Of a stretch of 64,000 nt of DNA, positions 7,544 to 17,260 are shown in pieces; position 1 is the stretch's first letter; each line of letters starts with the position of its first letter. The notes beneath the pieces are model-generated. The model did no database searches. It had not been told where the DNA came from and was given only the letters and a program-made list of their open reading frames with translations. The position numbers were made by a program, and so were the translations under genes. This DNA comes from Bradyrhizobium tropiciagri (lineage in GTDB: Bacteria > Pseudomonadota > Alphaproteobacteria > Rhizobiales > Xanthobacteraceae), in NCBI RefSeq assembly GCF_018130505.1, contig NZ_JAFCKH010000005.1, forward strand, positions 310,001 to 374,000. Reading direction: 5' to 3'.

Positions 7544-10166
7544 TGACGATCCTCATGGGCACTACGATCACTTTGCGGACAGGTTTGCCGCCAAGGGCGA
7601 CTTTTACCGCATCGAGCGCCAAAACGGCAGCCTCTATATCCGCATTTTGGGCGGTGCGTGGCACGGTAACATCACCTCGTTTTTTACCGTTCACCTGGAC
7701 CACCAGGGTCACGCTGTCTTCGACCAGCAAATCGCGTTCGATTTGCGGCCAATCGGCCTCCGAAACCAGCCCGTTCTGGGCCAAAACCGCCCAGCACTCC
7801 TCGGCCAGATGCGGCATCATCGGCGAAAACAGTTGAACCAGGATGACGGCGGCTTCCTTGACCGCCCAAGCGGTATCCACCGCCGGCTTGTCCCCCTTTT
7901 CAGATCCCTTGGCGAGCACCTCGGCCAGCGCGTTGGCGAACTCGCGGATATGGGCGAGACACACGTTGAAATGCAGCCGCTCGATGCCGCCGGACACCTT
8001 GTCCAGCGCGCCATGGGCGGCCTTGCGCAGCGCCAGCGCTTCGGCGCCGAACGCGGCCGGCCGGGCCGCCGGCGCCGCCTTGGCGATCTCGGCCGATTCA
8101 TTCACCAGCCGCCACAGCCGCTGCACGAAGCGGGAGGCGCCCTGCACCCGCTCGTCGCTCCAGATCACGTCGCGATCCGGCGGCGAGTCCGACAGCATGA
8201 ACCAGCGGGCGACGTCGGCGCCGTAGCTGGCGATGATGTCGTCGGGGTCGACGGTGTTCTTCTTCGACTTCGACATCTTCTCGATCGGGCCGATCGTGAC
8301 CGCCTCGCCACCCTCGAGCATCGTCGCGCGCCGTTCGGTGCCGACCACCTCGACCTTTACCTCGGCCGGGGTGACCCAGCTGCCGTCGGCCTTCTGGTAG
8401 GTCTCGTGCACCACCATGCCCTGGGTGAACATGCCGGCGAACGGCTCGGCCATGTCGATATGGCCGGTCGCCTTCATCGCGCGGGTGAAGAAGCGGCTGT
8501 AGAGCAGATGCAGGATCGCGTGCTCGACGCCGCCGATATACTGGTCGACCGGCATCATCCGGTTGGCCACCGCAAGCGTGGTCGGCGCGGTCTCGTTCCA
8601 GGGATCGGTGAAGCGCACGAAGTACCAGGACGAGTCGACGAAGGTGTCCATCGTGTCGGTCTCGCGCACCGCCTTGCCGCCGCATTGCGGGCAGCTGACG
8701 TGCTTCCAGGTCGGGTGATGGTCGAGCGCGTTGCCCGGCTTGTCGAAGCTGACGTCCTCGGGCAGCACCACCGGCAACTGGTCGTCCGGCACCGGCACCA
8801 CGTCGCATTTCGGGCAGTGGATCACCGGGATCGGGCAGCCCCAATAGCGCTGGCGCGAGATGCCCCAGTCGCGCAGGCGGAAGTTCACCTGCCGCTCGCC
8901 GACCGACGCGTTACCACGCAGCTCGCTCTCCAGCCGCTTGGCAACCTCTTCCTTGGCCTGATCGATGGTCATCCCGTCGAGGAAGCGCGAATTGATCATG
9001 CGGCCGTCGCCGTCATAGGCGACGTCGGTGATGACGAACGTCTTCGGGTCCTGGCCTTCGGGGCAGACCACCGGCACGTTGCCGAGATCGTATTTGTTGA
9101 CGAAGTCGAGGTCGCGCTGGTCGTGCGCCGGGCAGCCGAAGATCGCGCCGGTGCCGTATTCCATCAGCACGAAGTTCGCCACGTACACCGGCAGCTTCCA
9201 GCTCGGGTCGAACGGATGCACCGCCTTGATGCCGGTATCGAAGCCCTGCTTCTCGGCGGTGTCGATGATCTCCTGCGCGGTGCCGATCTTCTTGATGTCG
9301 GCGATGAACTCCGCGAGCTTGGGATTCTTCGCGGCCGCCGCCTGCGCCAGCGGATGATCCGCCGAGATCGCCATGAACTTGGCGCCGAACAGCGTGTCCG
9401 GCCGCGTGGTGAAGATCTTCAGCTCGCTCTCGCCGGCCGGCGTCGTCGCGGTATCAAGCGCGAAGCGGATCAGGAGGCCTTCCGAGCGGCCGATCCAGTT
9501 GCGCTGCATCAGCCGCACCTTGTCGGGCCAGCGGTCCAGCCCGTCGAGCGCGTCCAGCAGCTCCTGCGAGTACTTCGTGATCTTGAAGACCCACTGGCTC
9601 ATCTCGCGCTGTTCGACGATGGCGCCCGAACGCCAGCCGCGGCCGTCGATCACCTGCTCGTTGGCGAGCACGGTCATGTCGACCGGGTCCCAGTTCAGCT
9701 TGCGCTTCTCGCGTTCGGCGAGGCCGGCGCGCAGCATGTCCAGGAACATCTTCTGCTGATGCTTGTAGTAGCTGGGGTCGCAGGTCGCGAATTCGCGTGA
9801 CCAGTCCAGCGACAGTCCGATCGACCGCAGCTGCTTCTTCATCGCAGCGATGTTGTCGTAGGTCCAGGCCTTCGGCGCCACCTTGCGCTCGATCGCGGCG
9901 TTCTCCGCCGGCAGGCCGAACGCGTCCCAGCCCATCGGGTGCAGCACGTTGAACCCCTTGGCCCGCATGAAGCGCGCCAGCACGTCGCCCAGCGTGTAAT
10001 TGCGGACATGCCCGATATGGATGCGCCCCGAGGGATAGGGAAACATCTCGAGCACGTAGTATTTCGGCCGCGTGTCGTCGTTCTTGGAGGCGAAGATCGC
10101 CTTCTCGTCCCACAGGCGTTGCCAGCGGGGCTCGGATTCACGGGCGTTGTAGCGTTCAGAGGTCAT
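7530..10166 (-). CDS. leuS: Leucyl-tRNA synthetase
   Basis: Class I aminoacyl-tRNA synthetase that charges tRNA-Leu. From the ATG at 10166 it is 878 residues. HIGH is at about residues 50-53 within [16 protein letters not shown], and KMSKS at about 630-634. The CP1 editing domain is present, as is the zinc-type segment CPKCD...CPQCGG. The frame is open upstream to 10487, but that part runs through a palindromic repeat and is not synthetase-like. The last 14 bp overlap lptE. Confidence 0.98.
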   Translation of the reverse strand: MTSERYNARESEPRWQRLWDEKAIFASKNDDTRPKYYVLEMFPYPSGRIHIGHVRNYTLGDVLARFMRAKGFNVLHPMGWDAFGLPAENAAIERKVAPKAWTYDNIAAMKKQLRSIGLSLDWSREFATCDPSYYKHQQKMFLDMLRAGLAEREKRKLNWDPVDMTVLANEQVIDGRGWRSGAIVEQREMSQWVFKITKYSQELLDALDGLDRWPDKVRLMQRNWIGRSEGLLIRFALDTATTPAGESELKIFTTRPDTLFGAKFMAISADHPLAQAAAAKNPKLAEFIADIKKIGTAQEIIDTAEKQGFDTGIKAVHPFDPSWKLPVYVANFVLMEYGTGAIFGCPAHDQRDLDFVNKYDLGNVPVVCPEGQDPKTFVITDVAYDGDGRMINSRFLDGMTIDQAKEEVAKRLESELRGNASVGERQVNFRLRDWGISRQRYWGCPIPVIHCPKCDVVPVPDDQLPVVLPEDVSFDKPGNALDHHPTWKHVSCPQCGGKAVRETDTMDTFVDSSWYFVRFTDPWNETAPTTLAVANRMMPVDQYIGGVEHAILHLLYSRFFTRAMKATGHIDMAEPFAGMFTQGMVVHETYQKADGSWVTPAEVKVEVVGTERRATMLEGGEAVTIGPIEKMSKSKKNTVDPDDIIASYGADVARWFMLSDSPPDRDVIWSDERVQGASRFVQRLWRLVNESAEIAKAAPAARPAAFGAEALALRKAAHGALDKVSGGIERLHFNVCLAHIREFANALAEVLAKGSEKGDKPAVDTAWAVKEAAVILVQLFSPMMPHLAEECWAVLAQNGLVSEADWPQIERDLLVEDSVTLVVQVNGKKRGDVTVPRTAQNADIEAAVLALDAVKVALGGKPVRKVIVVPMRIVNVVG

Positions 10167-10521
10167 GAAATCGCAGGGATTCTGGGTGGCTTTGGGTGGT
10201 TTCCGGGTCCCATCAAAGGACGGCGGACTAGGCCATAGAAACGCCCATTGGGTCAACGGTTTGGGGCCGCCAAACGCCCTATCCGCGGGCGTAGCGGCCC
10301 TGCCGCTGCCGCAGGTCCCGGCCGACACGGCTTCATATGGATGATTGGGGCCGCTGGCGGAACCCTTTGTTGCGGATCGCTCGCCACACGACAAGGCGTC
10401 ATCGCCCGGCTTGACGGGGTGATCCGGTATTCCAGAGGCAGTCATCGTTGAGCCGATGGGCCGCGGCGTACTGGATCGCCCTGTCAAAGCGGGCGATGAC
10501 AGCGGAGGATGGGCGATGCCC
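10167..10521. other. Non-coding gap upstream of leuS
   Basis: 355 bp with no supportable gene. It must hold the leuS promoter on the minus strand, though I cannot point to clear -35/-10 boxes. The distal third is occupied by the palindromic repeat at 10397-10502. Confidence 0.7.
10397..10502. repeat. CGTCAT-ended palindromic repeat (CCCGGCTTGAC subfamily)
   Basis: Opens CGTCATCGCCCGGCTTGAC and closes with GGGCGATGAC. The interior (GTATTCCAGAGGCAG, CCGCGGCGTACTGGATCGCC) is shared almost base for base with the copy at 22051-22152. Confidence 0.85.
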
Positions 10522-12213
10522 TCAGCTCGCCAGCGCCATGCCGGCTTCGTCGAGCGTTTGCAGGAAGCCGTGCTCGATCACGGCATTGCGGCCGCGGCGC
10601 TTGGCAGCGTAGAGCGCGGCATCCGCCGCTTCGATCAGATCGCCCGGGCGCAGGATCTCGTTCGGCCTGGTGGTGGCGACGCCGACGCTGACGGTGACGA
10701 TGCCGTGGCTCGAGGTGGCGTGCGGCACGGCGAGGCCGAGCACGGCGGTGCGTACGGTCTCGCCGATCGCGAGCGCATGCATCGCGTCGGTGTTCGGCAG
10801 CAGCAGGCAGAATTCCTCGCCGCCATAGCGGCCGGCGAAGCCCATCGTGTCGGCGGCGATTCCGGCCAGCGTCTCGCCGATCCGCGTCAGGCAGGCGTCG
10901 CCTTCGGGATGGCCGTAGGTGTCGTTGTAGAGCTTGAAGTGATCGACATCGATCATCATCAGCGACAGCTCGCAATCATATTGCTGCGCCCGCATCCACT
11001 CGAAATCGAGCCGGCTCTGGAAGCCGCGGCGGTTGGCAAGGCCCGACAGCGCATCGATCGAGGCCATCACGGTGAGGCGGTCGTTGGAGGCGACGAGCTC
11101 GCGCTCGCGCTGGCTGAGCTGCGCGGCCATGGCGTTGAAGGCACGCGCCAGCGGCACGAACTCCGCGGGCAATTTGTTCTTGGCAACGCGCGCCGACCAG
11201 TCGCCCTCGCCGAACCGCCGAGCCATGCCGGTCATCAGCTCGATCGGATGGATGACCAGCCGCTCCGCGCCAACGAGGGCGCCGAGCAGGACGAACAGGC
11301 AGACGAAGCCGAGCTGCAGATAGGCGGTGCGGATCTCGCGGTTGATCGCCGCCGTGACCCTCGCTTCATCCATGCTGACGATCAGCCGGGCCTGCGTTCC
11401 GGGAATGCGGGCAAAGCTCAGCGTGCGCTGCGCGCCGTCGGCCGCGGTGAATGACACCGAGCCGGACGGCTCGTCATAGCTCAGCGCCTTCTCTGCGATC
11501 GCCGACATCAGCGGCACGGTGTCGAGCGAGCGTCCGACCATGCTGGCATGATCCGCCGGCGCGGCGATCACGACGCCGGCGCTGTCGACCAGCGCCGCCG
11601 ACATCCCCGGCTGGCCGCCGAGATTGGCCATGATCTGCGACAGCCAGTCGATATTGATGCCGGCGACGACGACGGCATCCTGCTCCGGATTGATGGCGGA
11701 TACCGGATAGGCGGCCATCATCATCGGCCGGCCGTTGGTCTTGCCGAACAGATAGTCGCTGAACACGAAGCCGCGCGATTCCTGCGCCTTCTTGAAATAC
11801 TCACGGTCGCCGAGGTTGAGCCCGACCTGGGTGTTGAGGGTGGAACACTGCACCAGCCCGTCCCGCGAGACGAACATGATGCTGCGGATCCACGGCAGCA
11901 CGGTCGGCAGGCTGGCGCGCAGCAGCTCGCAGCTCCGCGCGATGCCGCCGGACGCCCTGATATAGGCAGCCGATTTCAGCATGGTCTCGACCGAGGACAC
12001 CACCTCGCGCTGGGTCTCGGCAGCTCGGCTGGTCAGATTGGCGTAGCCTTCCGCGGCCTGTGCCACTTGCTTGGCGCGGGAATCCTCCAGGGTGCGGACG
12101 CGGTCCAGCATCAAGGGCGCGACCAGCATCAACGCAAGCAAGGCCAACCGGGCACGAATTCCCAGAACCTTCTTGAGTTTGACGCGGTTGCGGTTGAAAG
12201 TCAGGCCCGACAT
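10522..12213 (-). CDS. Membrane-anchored diguanylate cyclase (sensor, HAMP, GGDEF)
   Basis: Likely makes cyclic di-GMP in response to a periplasmic signal. ATG 12213 gives 563 residues; the frame is open further, but only as antisense to the next gene. A TM helix (about residues 16-38) is followed by a periplasmic dCACHE/PDC-like sensor containing the motif [12 protein letters not shown], then a second TM helix near 290-310, HAMP ([15 protein letters not shown]), and a C-terminal GGDEF domain. The active-site loop is RYGGEEF (about residue 462), a catalytically competent variant. No EAL domain. It is divergent from the PLP protein gene, with two hairpins between them. The ligand is unknown. 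Confidence 0.9.
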   Translation of the reverse strand: MSGLTFNRNRVKLKKVLGIRARLALLALMLVAPLMLDRVRTLEDSRAKQVAQAAEGYANLTSRAAETQREVVSSVETMLKSAAYIRASGGIARSCELLRASLPTVLPWIRSIMFVSRDGLVQCSTLNTQVGLNLGDREYFKKAQESRGFVFSDYLFGKTNGRPMMMAAYPVSAINPEQDAVVVAGINIDWLSQIMANLGGQPGMSAALVDSAGVVIAAPADHASMVGRSLDTVPLMSAIAEKALSYDEPSGSVSFTAADGAQRTLSFARIPGTQARLIVSMDEARVTAAINREIRTAYLQLGFVCLFVLLGALVGAERLVIHPIELMTGMARRFGEGDWSARVAKNKLPAEFVPLARAFNAMAAQLSQRERELVASNDRLTVMASIDALSGLANRRGFQSRLDFEWMRAQQYDCELSLMMIDVDHFKLYNDTYGHPEGDACLTRIGETLAGIAADTMGFAGRYGGEEFCLLLPNTDAMHALAIGETVRTAVLGLAVPHATSSHGIVTVSVGVATTRPNEILRPGDLIEAADAALYAAKRRGRNAVIEHGFLQTLDEAGMALAS

Positions 12214-12247
12214 CGAGTCCCTTGCCCCTTGCGCCAAGGGTAGGATG

Positions 12248-12288
12248 AAGGGCTTCAAAAAGCCTTTCCCGAATTTGGTAAAATTCGG
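12248..12288. promoter_or_regulatory. Two tandem perfect or near-perfect hairpins in a divergent promoter region
   Basis: AAGGGCTT/AAGCCTTT (12248-12255 with 12260-12267, loop CAAA, one wobble) is followed by CCGAATTT/AAATTCGG (12269-12276 with 12281-12288, loop GGTA). They lie between the diverging cyclase and PLP-protein genes. They could be operators or leader-RNA structures; no regulator is evident. Confidence 0.6.
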
Positions 12289-12325
12289 AGAAAACCCCCG
12301 CAGCCTGTCAGAGAACGGCACAAAC

Positions 12326-13030
12326 ATGATGCAGAGCCGAACCACGCCGTTAGCAGCGGATTCACCAAGCGGCCTTGCCGCCGTGGAGCAGGAGATCGTG
12401 CGCGCCTGCAAGGAAGCGCGGCGTGATCGCGCGTCGGTGACGCTGATCGCGGTGTCGAAAACATTCGCGGCCGATGCAATTTCCCCGATAATCGACGCCG
12501 GACAGCGCGTATTCGGCGAAAATCGCGTGCAGGAGGCCAAGGGCAAGTGGCCGGCCTTGATGCAATCCCATCCCGGCCTCGTGCTGCATTTGATCGGGCC
12601 GCTGCAGTCGAACAAGGCCAAGGAGGCGGTCGCGCTGTTCGACGCGATCCATTCGGTGGACCGCACCAGCATTTGCGAAGCGTTAGCCAAGGAAATCAAA
12701 AATCAGGGCAAGCAGCCGGAACTGTTCGTCCAGATCAATACCGGCGAGGAGCCGCAGAAGGCCGGGGTCGCGCCGCCGGACGCCGACGCCTTCATCGCAG
12801 CGTGCCGTGATACCTACGGCCTGTCGATCTCGGGCCTGATGTGCATCCCGCCGGTCGACCAGGCGCCGGCACCGCATTTCGCCCTCTGCGCCAAGATCGC
12901 CGCGCGAAACCGACTGACCGGTCTGTCGATGGGCATGAGCGCGGACTTCGCGACCGCGATCCAGATGGGCGCGACCCATGTGCGCGTGGGCTCGGCGATC
13001 TTCGGGACGCGGACGGCGCCGCATCCCTGA
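12326..13030 (+). CDS. YggS-family pyridoxal-5'-phosphate homeostasis protein
   Basis: PLP-binding protein of the YggS/PROSC family, which controls free PLP and amino-acid balance. From ATG 12326 (or 12329) it is 234 residues, the normal size. LIAVSKTF carries the Schiff-base Lys at about residue 45; the family signatures FGENRVQEAKGKW, HLIGPLQSNKAK, LFVQINTGEE and the end motif LSMGMSADFATAIQMGATHVRVGSAIFG (split here only for description) are all present. The frame is open to 12071, but that stretch is antisense to the cyclase. No operon partner. Confidence 0.95.
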   Translation: MMQSRTTPLAADSPSGLAAVEQEIVRACKEARRDRASVTLIAVSKTFAADAISPIIDAGQRVFGENRVQEAKGKWPALMQSHPGLVLHLIGPLQSNKAKEAVALFDAIHSVDRTSICEALAKEIKNQGKQPELFVQINTGEEPQKAGVAPPDADAFIAACRDTYGLSISGLMCIPPVDQAPAPHFALCAKIAARNRLTGLSMGMSADFATAIQMGATHVRVGSAIFGTRTAPHP

Positions 13031-13060
13031 CGCGTGTCGGTTTATGCGCCCCACCAGTCC

Positions 13061-13161
13061 CGTCACCCTGAGGAGCGCGGAGCGCGTCTCGAAGGGGCGA
13101 CGGCCGCCAGTCGGGCCGATCCATCCTTCGAGGCTCGCTCCGCTCGCGCCTCAGGATGACG
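13061..13161. repeat. CGTCAT-ended palindromic repeat (CCTGAGGAG subfamily, diverged)
   Basis: Opens CGTCACCCTGAGGAGCG and closes CGCCTCAGGATGACGG. It is related to the copies at 16114 and 54277 but has a different interior. It lies between convergent genes, so a transcript-end role is possible. Confidence 0.8.
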
Positions 13162-13218
13162 GTGTTGGTTTGGTCGCCTGCCCCAGGGACGACAGTGAGT
13201 GTGTGGCGCGAGGGCGCC

Positions 13219-14004
13219 TCACGCAAACTTCACCGACGCCTTTCCCAGTACGCCGAAATCCACCGCGAACAGATCGCCGGCGGTGATCGGCAGCGGCGGG
13301 TGGCAGGTGCCTGTCGTGACCACCTCCCCTGCCCGCAATGTGATCCCGAGCGTGCGCAGCTCGTTGGCGCACCAGGCGAGCGCGACGCGGGGATCGCCGA
13401 GCACGTTCTTGCCGTGGCCGATATAGCGCTCGCCGCGCAGCGTGATGGTCGGACGCTGCTCGATCAGATCCATCGCGCGCCAGTCGGCGGCGGTCGCTTC
13501 GCCCAGCACGAACAGATGCGCGCAGGCGTTGTCGGCGATCAACTGCGCCTCGCCGGCGGAGGCGAAATCGGCGAAGCGCGAGTCCGGAATCTCGATCGCC
13601 GGATGCAGCGTGCCGACCGCGTCGAGCACGTCCCGCACGCTGTAGGGCGCAGCGCGCGGCGGCAGGTCGCGCGCCATGCGGAAGCAGAACTCCGGCTCGC
13701 CGACGCGCATCTCGTTGCCCTTCATCGATGCGGTGCCGCCATCGGCGATCACGGTCTCGGCGAGAATGCGTCCGGCCAGCGGCCCCGCGACATTGATGTG
13801 CTTCTGCCCGGCGGCGCTGGTCGCTGCGATCTTCCAGCCGAACAGTTTTTCGCGCGAGGTTTTTTCGAGTGCAGCCTGCACTGCGTAGCCGTCGCTGCGA
13901 TCGCGCGGGCGAATCGTATCGTCGAGCGCACCGAGCTTGGTGCCGCCCTGCCAGTGGTCGTTGAGAACTTTCGACGCCGCTGCGATCGCGTTGTTGTCGA
14001 GCAT
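13219..14004 (-). CDS. 2-keto-4-pentenoate hydratase-like protein (FAH superfamily)
   Basis: 261 residues from ATG 14004. It matches the MhpD/DmpE group of the fumarylacetoacetate-hydrolase fold, which hydrates 2-hydroxypenta-2,4-dienoate or related dienols in meta-cleavage pathways. Visible features: FGWKIAATSAAGQ, the acidic metal-binding block GEPEFCFRMARDLP, a second block HPAIEIPDSRF, and the C-terminal GEVVTTGTCHPPLPITAGD. No other ring-cleavage genes are nearby, so the substrate is open. The frame continues upstream to 14475 through a short repeat, but that part is not hydratase-like. Confidence 0.88.
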   Translation of the reverse strand: MLDNNAIAAASKVLNDHWQGGTKLGALDDTIRPRDRSDGYAVQAALEKTSREKLFGWKIAATSAAGQKHINVAGPLAGRILAETVIADGGTASMKGNEMRVGEPEFCFRMARDLPPRAAPYSVRDVLDAVGTLHPAIEIPDSRFADFASAGEAQLIADNACAHLFVLGEATAADWRAMDLIEQRPTITLRGERYIGHGKNVLGDPRVALAWCANELRTLGITLRAGEVVTTGTCHPPLPITAGDLFAVDFGVLGKASVKFA

Positions 14005-14043
14005 GAGTGTGTCCTGGTTGTATTGCGCTTTGGTAGATGGCTC

Positions 14044-14073
14044 CGTCATTGCTTCGCTTCGCTCGCAATGACG
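14044..14073. repeat. Compact CGTCATTGC palindrome
   Basis: A short version of the CGTCATTGCGAGG repeat: CGTCATTGC and GCAATGACG enclose only about 12 bp. It lies just upstream of the hydratase gene. Confidence 0.7.
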
Positions 14074-14123
14074 CGGATAGAGCGCTACGTTCTCTTCTGT
14101 CATTTCCGCGACGCTTCGCACAC

Positions 14124-14702
14124 CTACCCGATAACGATCTTCGTCCCCTGCCCCATCCTTCGCAACAGCCGCAGCATCGATTGCTTCGTCATCGACACGC
14201 AGCCGGCGGTCGGCGAGAAGTTCGGCCGCGCCAGGTGCAGGAACACGGCGCTGCCGCGGCCGGCGATGCGCGGCGCGGCGTTGTGGTCGATCTCGACGAT
14301 GAAATCGTAGAGATGATCCGCGCGCGTCAGGCGGTCGCCATTGTGCTCGCGGCCGAGGCGGACCGGCTGGTTGTAGTGACGGTCGGCGGGGTCCTCGCAC
14401 CAGCCGTCCTCGGGACGGATCGGCCGCGTCGGCAGGAAGGTCCGTGGCCGCTGGAAGCGGTCGGCGCGCCACCACAACCTCCGCGGATGGTAGACGCCGC
14501 GCGGTGTGCCGCCGTCGCCCTCGCGCTTGTTGGCGAGGATGCCGCCGCGGCCGAGCGCCACCGGCACCACCCAGCCATCCGCCGTCAGCCAGCCCCGGCG
14601 CGGATCGCCGGCAGCGCGGCGAACATGAACGGATGCCAGCGGGCGATCACGCACATCTGTCATATAAGTGATTGAAATGGCTGGCCTTCCTTTCAGAATC
14701 AT
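14124..14702 (-). CDS. YkuD-fold (L,D-transpeptidase-like) protein without signal peptide
   Basis: 192 residues from ATG 14702; an ATG at 14663 would give 179, and neither has a convincing ribosome site. The C-terminal half carries the YkuD catalytic pattern: FLHLARPNFSPTAGCVSM, with the His before and the Cys of GC in the expected positions, where classical enzymes read HGT...S.GC.R. The N-terminal part (GGILANKREGDGGTPRGVY) is typical of the L,D-transpeptidase-like proteins common in Bradyrhizobium. There is no signal peptide or TM segment, unlike the exported enzyme at 58869, so its place of action is unclear. Confidence 0.85.
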   Translation of the reverse strand: MILKGRPAISITYMTDVRDRPLASVHVRRAAGDPRRGWLTADGWVVPVALGRGGILANKREGDGGTPRGVYHPRRLWWRADRFQRPRTFLPTRPIRPEDGWCEDPADRHYNQPVRLGREHNGDRLTRADHLYDFIVEIDHNAAPRIAGRGSAVFLHLARPNFSPTAGCVSMTKQSMLRLLRRMGQGTKIVIG

Positions 14703-14909
14703 TCCAAACCAAACTTGCCTTCAAAGCGGCGATCGGCCTATCTGACGGGGATTACAGGACATTCACGCCTCGCCTGCCGATTTTGAGGTAAACTGCATCG
14801 CCTTGTGAATCGGTAACAATCGCCTACCTGAAGTCATATCTACCGGAGAGCGCCCACAAGCGCCTGTTCCGCTTCCGGCTGCCCCGCCTGCCCTCGAAGG
14901 ATTCTATCT

Positions 14910-15596
14910 ATGGCCAATGCCCGCAAGATCTTGATCGTGGATGACGATACCGATCTGCGCGATACGCTGGTCGAGCAATTGTCGCTGCACGAGGAGTTCG
15001 AAGCCTCCGCAGTCGACACCGGCGCCAAGGGCGCCAGCGCCGCCAAAGCCAATTCTCCCGATCTGGTCCTGATGGATGTCGGCCTGCCCGATACCGACGG
15101 CCGCGAAGTGGTCCGCTCCCTGCGCAAGGGCGGCTTCAAGGCCCCGATCATCATGCTGACCGGTCATGACACCGATTCCGACACGATCCTGGGCCTCGAA
15201 TCCGGCGCCAACGACTATGTCGCCAAGCCGTTCCGCTTCGCGGTGCTGCTGGCCCGGATCCGGGCGCAGCTGCGCCAGCACGAGGCCAGCGAGGACGCGG
15301 TGTTCTCGGTCGGCCCCTACTCGTTCCGGCCCGGCTCCAAGATGCTGACCGCGGCCAATGCCCGCAAGGTGCGGCTGACCGAGAAGGAAACCGCGATCCT
15401 GCGCTTCCTCTACCGCGCCGGCCAGATGCCGGTGTCGCGCGAGACCCTGCTCCAGGAAGTCTGGGGCTATAACTCCGGTGTCACCACCCACACGCTGGAA
15501 ACCCACATCTACCGCCTCCGCCAGAAGATCGAGAAGGACGCCGCCAATCCGGAGATCCTGGTCACGGAAGCCGGTGGCTACAAGCTGGTGCCGTGA
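14910..15596 (+). CDS. OmpR-family response regulator (CenR/OtpR type)
   Basis: 228 residues: receiver domain (ILIVDDDTDLRD; phosphoacceptor Asp about residue 56 in LVLMDVGLP; Lys in DYVAKPF) and a C-terminal winged helix (TEKETAILRFLYRAG ... THTLETHIYRLRQKIE). GAAGGA precedes the ATG at a normal distance. No sensor kinase is adjacent; the next gene encodes a cyclic-nucleotide-binding protein and then comes exonuclease III. From memory, this arrangement resembles Brucella otpR, followed by a gene for a cAMP-kinase regulatory-subunit-like protein; OtpR is a CenR orthologue that controls cell envelope genes. The family call is firm, the CenR/OtpR assignment is inference. Confidence 0.93.
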   Translation: MANARKILIVDDDTDLRDTLVEQLSLHEEFEASAVDTGAKGASAAKANSPDLVLMDVGLPDTDGREVVRSLRKGGFKAPIIMLTGHDTDSDTILGLESGANDYVAKPFRFAVLLARIRAQLRQHEASEDAVFSVGPYSFRPGSKMLTAANARKVRLTEKETAILRFLYRAGQMPVSRETLLQEVWGYNSGVTTHTLETHIYRLRQKIEKDAANPEILVTEAGGYKLVP

Positions 15597-15654
15597 TACG
15601 CTTCGCGCTCAACGATTCGTGAAATCGAGGCGCGTTTCCGGTCACCGGCCCTGA

Positions 15655-16095
15655 ATGTCGATCGATGATGATGTAGCCCTGCTCGATCAGGTCCCGACGA
15701 TGCGTCTGTTGGGCGACAGCTCCTTGCGCATGCTGGCGATCGGCTCCGAGCAGCGCGATTTCAATTCCGGCGATGTGCTGTTCAAGGCCGGCGACGATGC
15801 CGATGCCGGCTATGTCGTGCAGCGCGGTTCGTTCCGCGTCGAGGAGGGCGGCGCCGAGATCGTCGCCGGCCCTGGCGCATTGATCGGCGAGCTCGCACTG
15901 ATCGTCGCGATGAAGCGGCCCTCGACCGCAACCGCGCTGGAACGCGCCTCCGTGATCCGCGTCGCGCGCAGCCTGTTCCAGCGCGTGCTGGAAAGCGACC
16001 CCGCCGCCGCGGGACGGCTGCGCGATGAAATGGCGATGCGCACCAGCCAGCTTGCCAGCGACATATTGATGGCGGGCGCCAAGCTCAGCACGTGA
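15655..16095 (+). CDS. Stand-alone cyclic-nucleotide-binding domain protein
   Basis: 146 residues consisting almost entirely of one cNMP-binding fold. The phosphate-binding cassette GALIGELALIVAMKRPSTATA keeps Glu (about 79) and Arg (about 88), the residues that contact the cyclic nucleotide in CAP and PKA regulatory subunits. There is no DNA-binding helix-turn-helix, so it is not a CRP/FNR regulator. It lies 58 bp after the response regulator on the same strand, probably in one transcript, suggesting a joint role. The partner it controls is unknown. Confidence 0.9.
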   Translation: MSIDDDVALLDQVPTMRLLGDSSLRMLAIGSEQRDFNSGDVLFKAGDDADAGYVVQRGSFRVEEGGAEIVAGPGALIGELALIVAMKRPSTATALERASVIRVARSLFQRVLESDPAAAGRLRDEMAMRTSQLASDILMAGAKLST

Positions 16096-16113
16096 TGCCT
16101 CTGCTCAACGATC

Positions 16114-16215
16114 CGTCATCCTGAGGAGGCCGCAACGCGGCCGTCTCGAAGGGTGAACGGCCCGGCTGGTGGCCGTCGACCCTTCGAGACGCGCTACGCG
16201 CTCCTCAGGGTGACG
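16114..16215. repeat. CGTCAT-ended palindromic repeat (CCTGAGGAG subfamily)
   Basis: Opens CGTCATCCTGAGGAG and closes CTCCTCAGGGTGACGG. The loop CGGCCCGGCTGGTGGCCGTC is shared with the copy at 54277. It lies between convergent genes. Confidence 0.88.
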
Positions 16216-16230
16216 GGTCTTGATCTGGCC

Positions 16231-17046
16231 TCAAACTTCCAGCACCGCGGTCACCGGCACGTGGTCGGACGGGCGCTCCCAGCTGCGGGCGTCGCGGGTG
16301 ATGGTGAAGTCGTTGACGGAATCCTTCAGCGCGCGCGACACCCAGATGTGGTCGAGCCGTCGGCCGCGGTCGCCGACGGTCCAGTCGGCGGCGCGGTAGC
16401 TCCACCAAGTGTAGACTTTCTCCGACATCGGAATCCGCTCGCGCGCGATGTCGAACCATTCGCCGTGGGCCTGCGCGGCGAGCAGCTTCTCGGTCTCGAC
16501 CGGCGTGTGCGAGACCACCTTGAGCAGCTGCTTGTGCGACCAGACGTCGTTCTCATGCGGCGCGACGTTGAGATCGCCGACCAGGATGTGGCGATCGTCG
16601 CCGCGCGGATGCAGCGGCTCGCACGACTTCATCTCGTCGAGGAATTGCAGCTTGTGCTCGAACTTCGGATTGAGCGCGGGATCGGGAATGTCGCCGCCCG
16701 CCGGCACGTAGAAATTATGCAGCACCAGCGGCTTTGCCAGCTGCGCTTTTTCACCGAAGGAAACAGAGATGTGCCGCGAGTCGATCTTGTCGCAGAACGT
16801 CCTGATGTCGGTGCTCTCGAACGGCAGCTTCGAGATGATGGCGACGCCGTGATAGCCCTTCTGCCCGTTCAGCGCGACGTGCTCATAGCCGAGCCGCTTG
16901 AAGCGCTTCAGCGGAAACGCATCGTCGATGCATTTGGTTTCCTGCAGGCACAGCACATCCGGCCGCGTCGCCTTGATGAATTTGGCGACGATGTCGATGC
17001 GCAGGCGCACCGAATTGATGTTCCAGGTGGTGACGGAGAACCGCAT
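16231..17046 (-). CDS. xth: Exodeoxyribonuclease III (AP endonuclease)
   Basis: Mg-dependent endonuclease/exonuclease/phosphatase fold, which cleaves at abasic sites and digests 3' ends in base-excision repair. It is 271 residues, as in E. coli XthA (268). Motifs: TWNINSVRLR at the N-terminus, the metal-binding Glu in LCLQETK (about 36), HILVGDLNVAP (catalytic Asp/Asn), GRRLDHIWVS and the C-terminal SDHVPV with the catalytic His. It is transcribed away from the repeat at 17109, which separates it from lolA. Confidence 0.96.
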   Translation of the reverse strand: MRFSVTTWNINSVRLRIDIVAKFIKATRPDVLCLQETKCIDDAFPLKRFKRLGYEHVALNGQKGYHGVAIISKLPFESTDIRTFCDKIDSRHISVSFGEKAQLAKPLVLHNFYVPAGGDIPDPALNPKFEHKLQFLDEMKSCEPLHPRGDDRHILVGDLNVAPHENDVWSHKQLLKVVSHTPVETEKLLAAQAHGEWFDIARERIPMSEKVYTWWSYRAADWTVGDRGRRLDHIWVSRALKDSVNDFTITRDARSWERPSDHVPVTAVLEV

Positions 17047-17108
17047 GAGATGCGCGTCTTAGCACGGTTCGCGGTGTGGCCGACGCCTTGTCCACAGGCG
17101 GGATGCCA

Positions 17109-17253
17109 CCTCGCCCCGCTTGCGGGGAGAGGTCGGATCGCATCGGAGATGCGATCCGGGTGAGGGGGATTCACCACGCACTCACGTCTATCGAATTTGC
17201 GGAGGCAGCCCCTCACCCCGACCCTCTCCCCGCAAGAGCGGGGCGAGGGAGAG
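17109..17253. repeat. Long palindromic repeat of the CTCTCCCC type
   Basis: The left part (TCGCCCCGCTTGCGGGGAGAGG, here only named by its ends) and right part (CCTCTCCCCGCAAGAGCGGGG) each form a hairpin and also pair with each other. A related element is at 47541. It fills the gap between lolA and xth and could act as a transcript 3' end. Confidence 0.75.
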
Positions 17254-17260
17254 GAGACCG

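Noticed and set aside
7323-9800. 825-codon open frame on the plus strand opposite leuS
   Set aside because: Composition is Arg/His/Asp-rich without any recognisable domain, as expected for the antisense of a GC-rich gene; leuS on the other strand is unmistakable. The same applies to the long frames opposite ftsK (18055-20532), purH (52448 onward), acsA (60469-61779) and the amtB genes.
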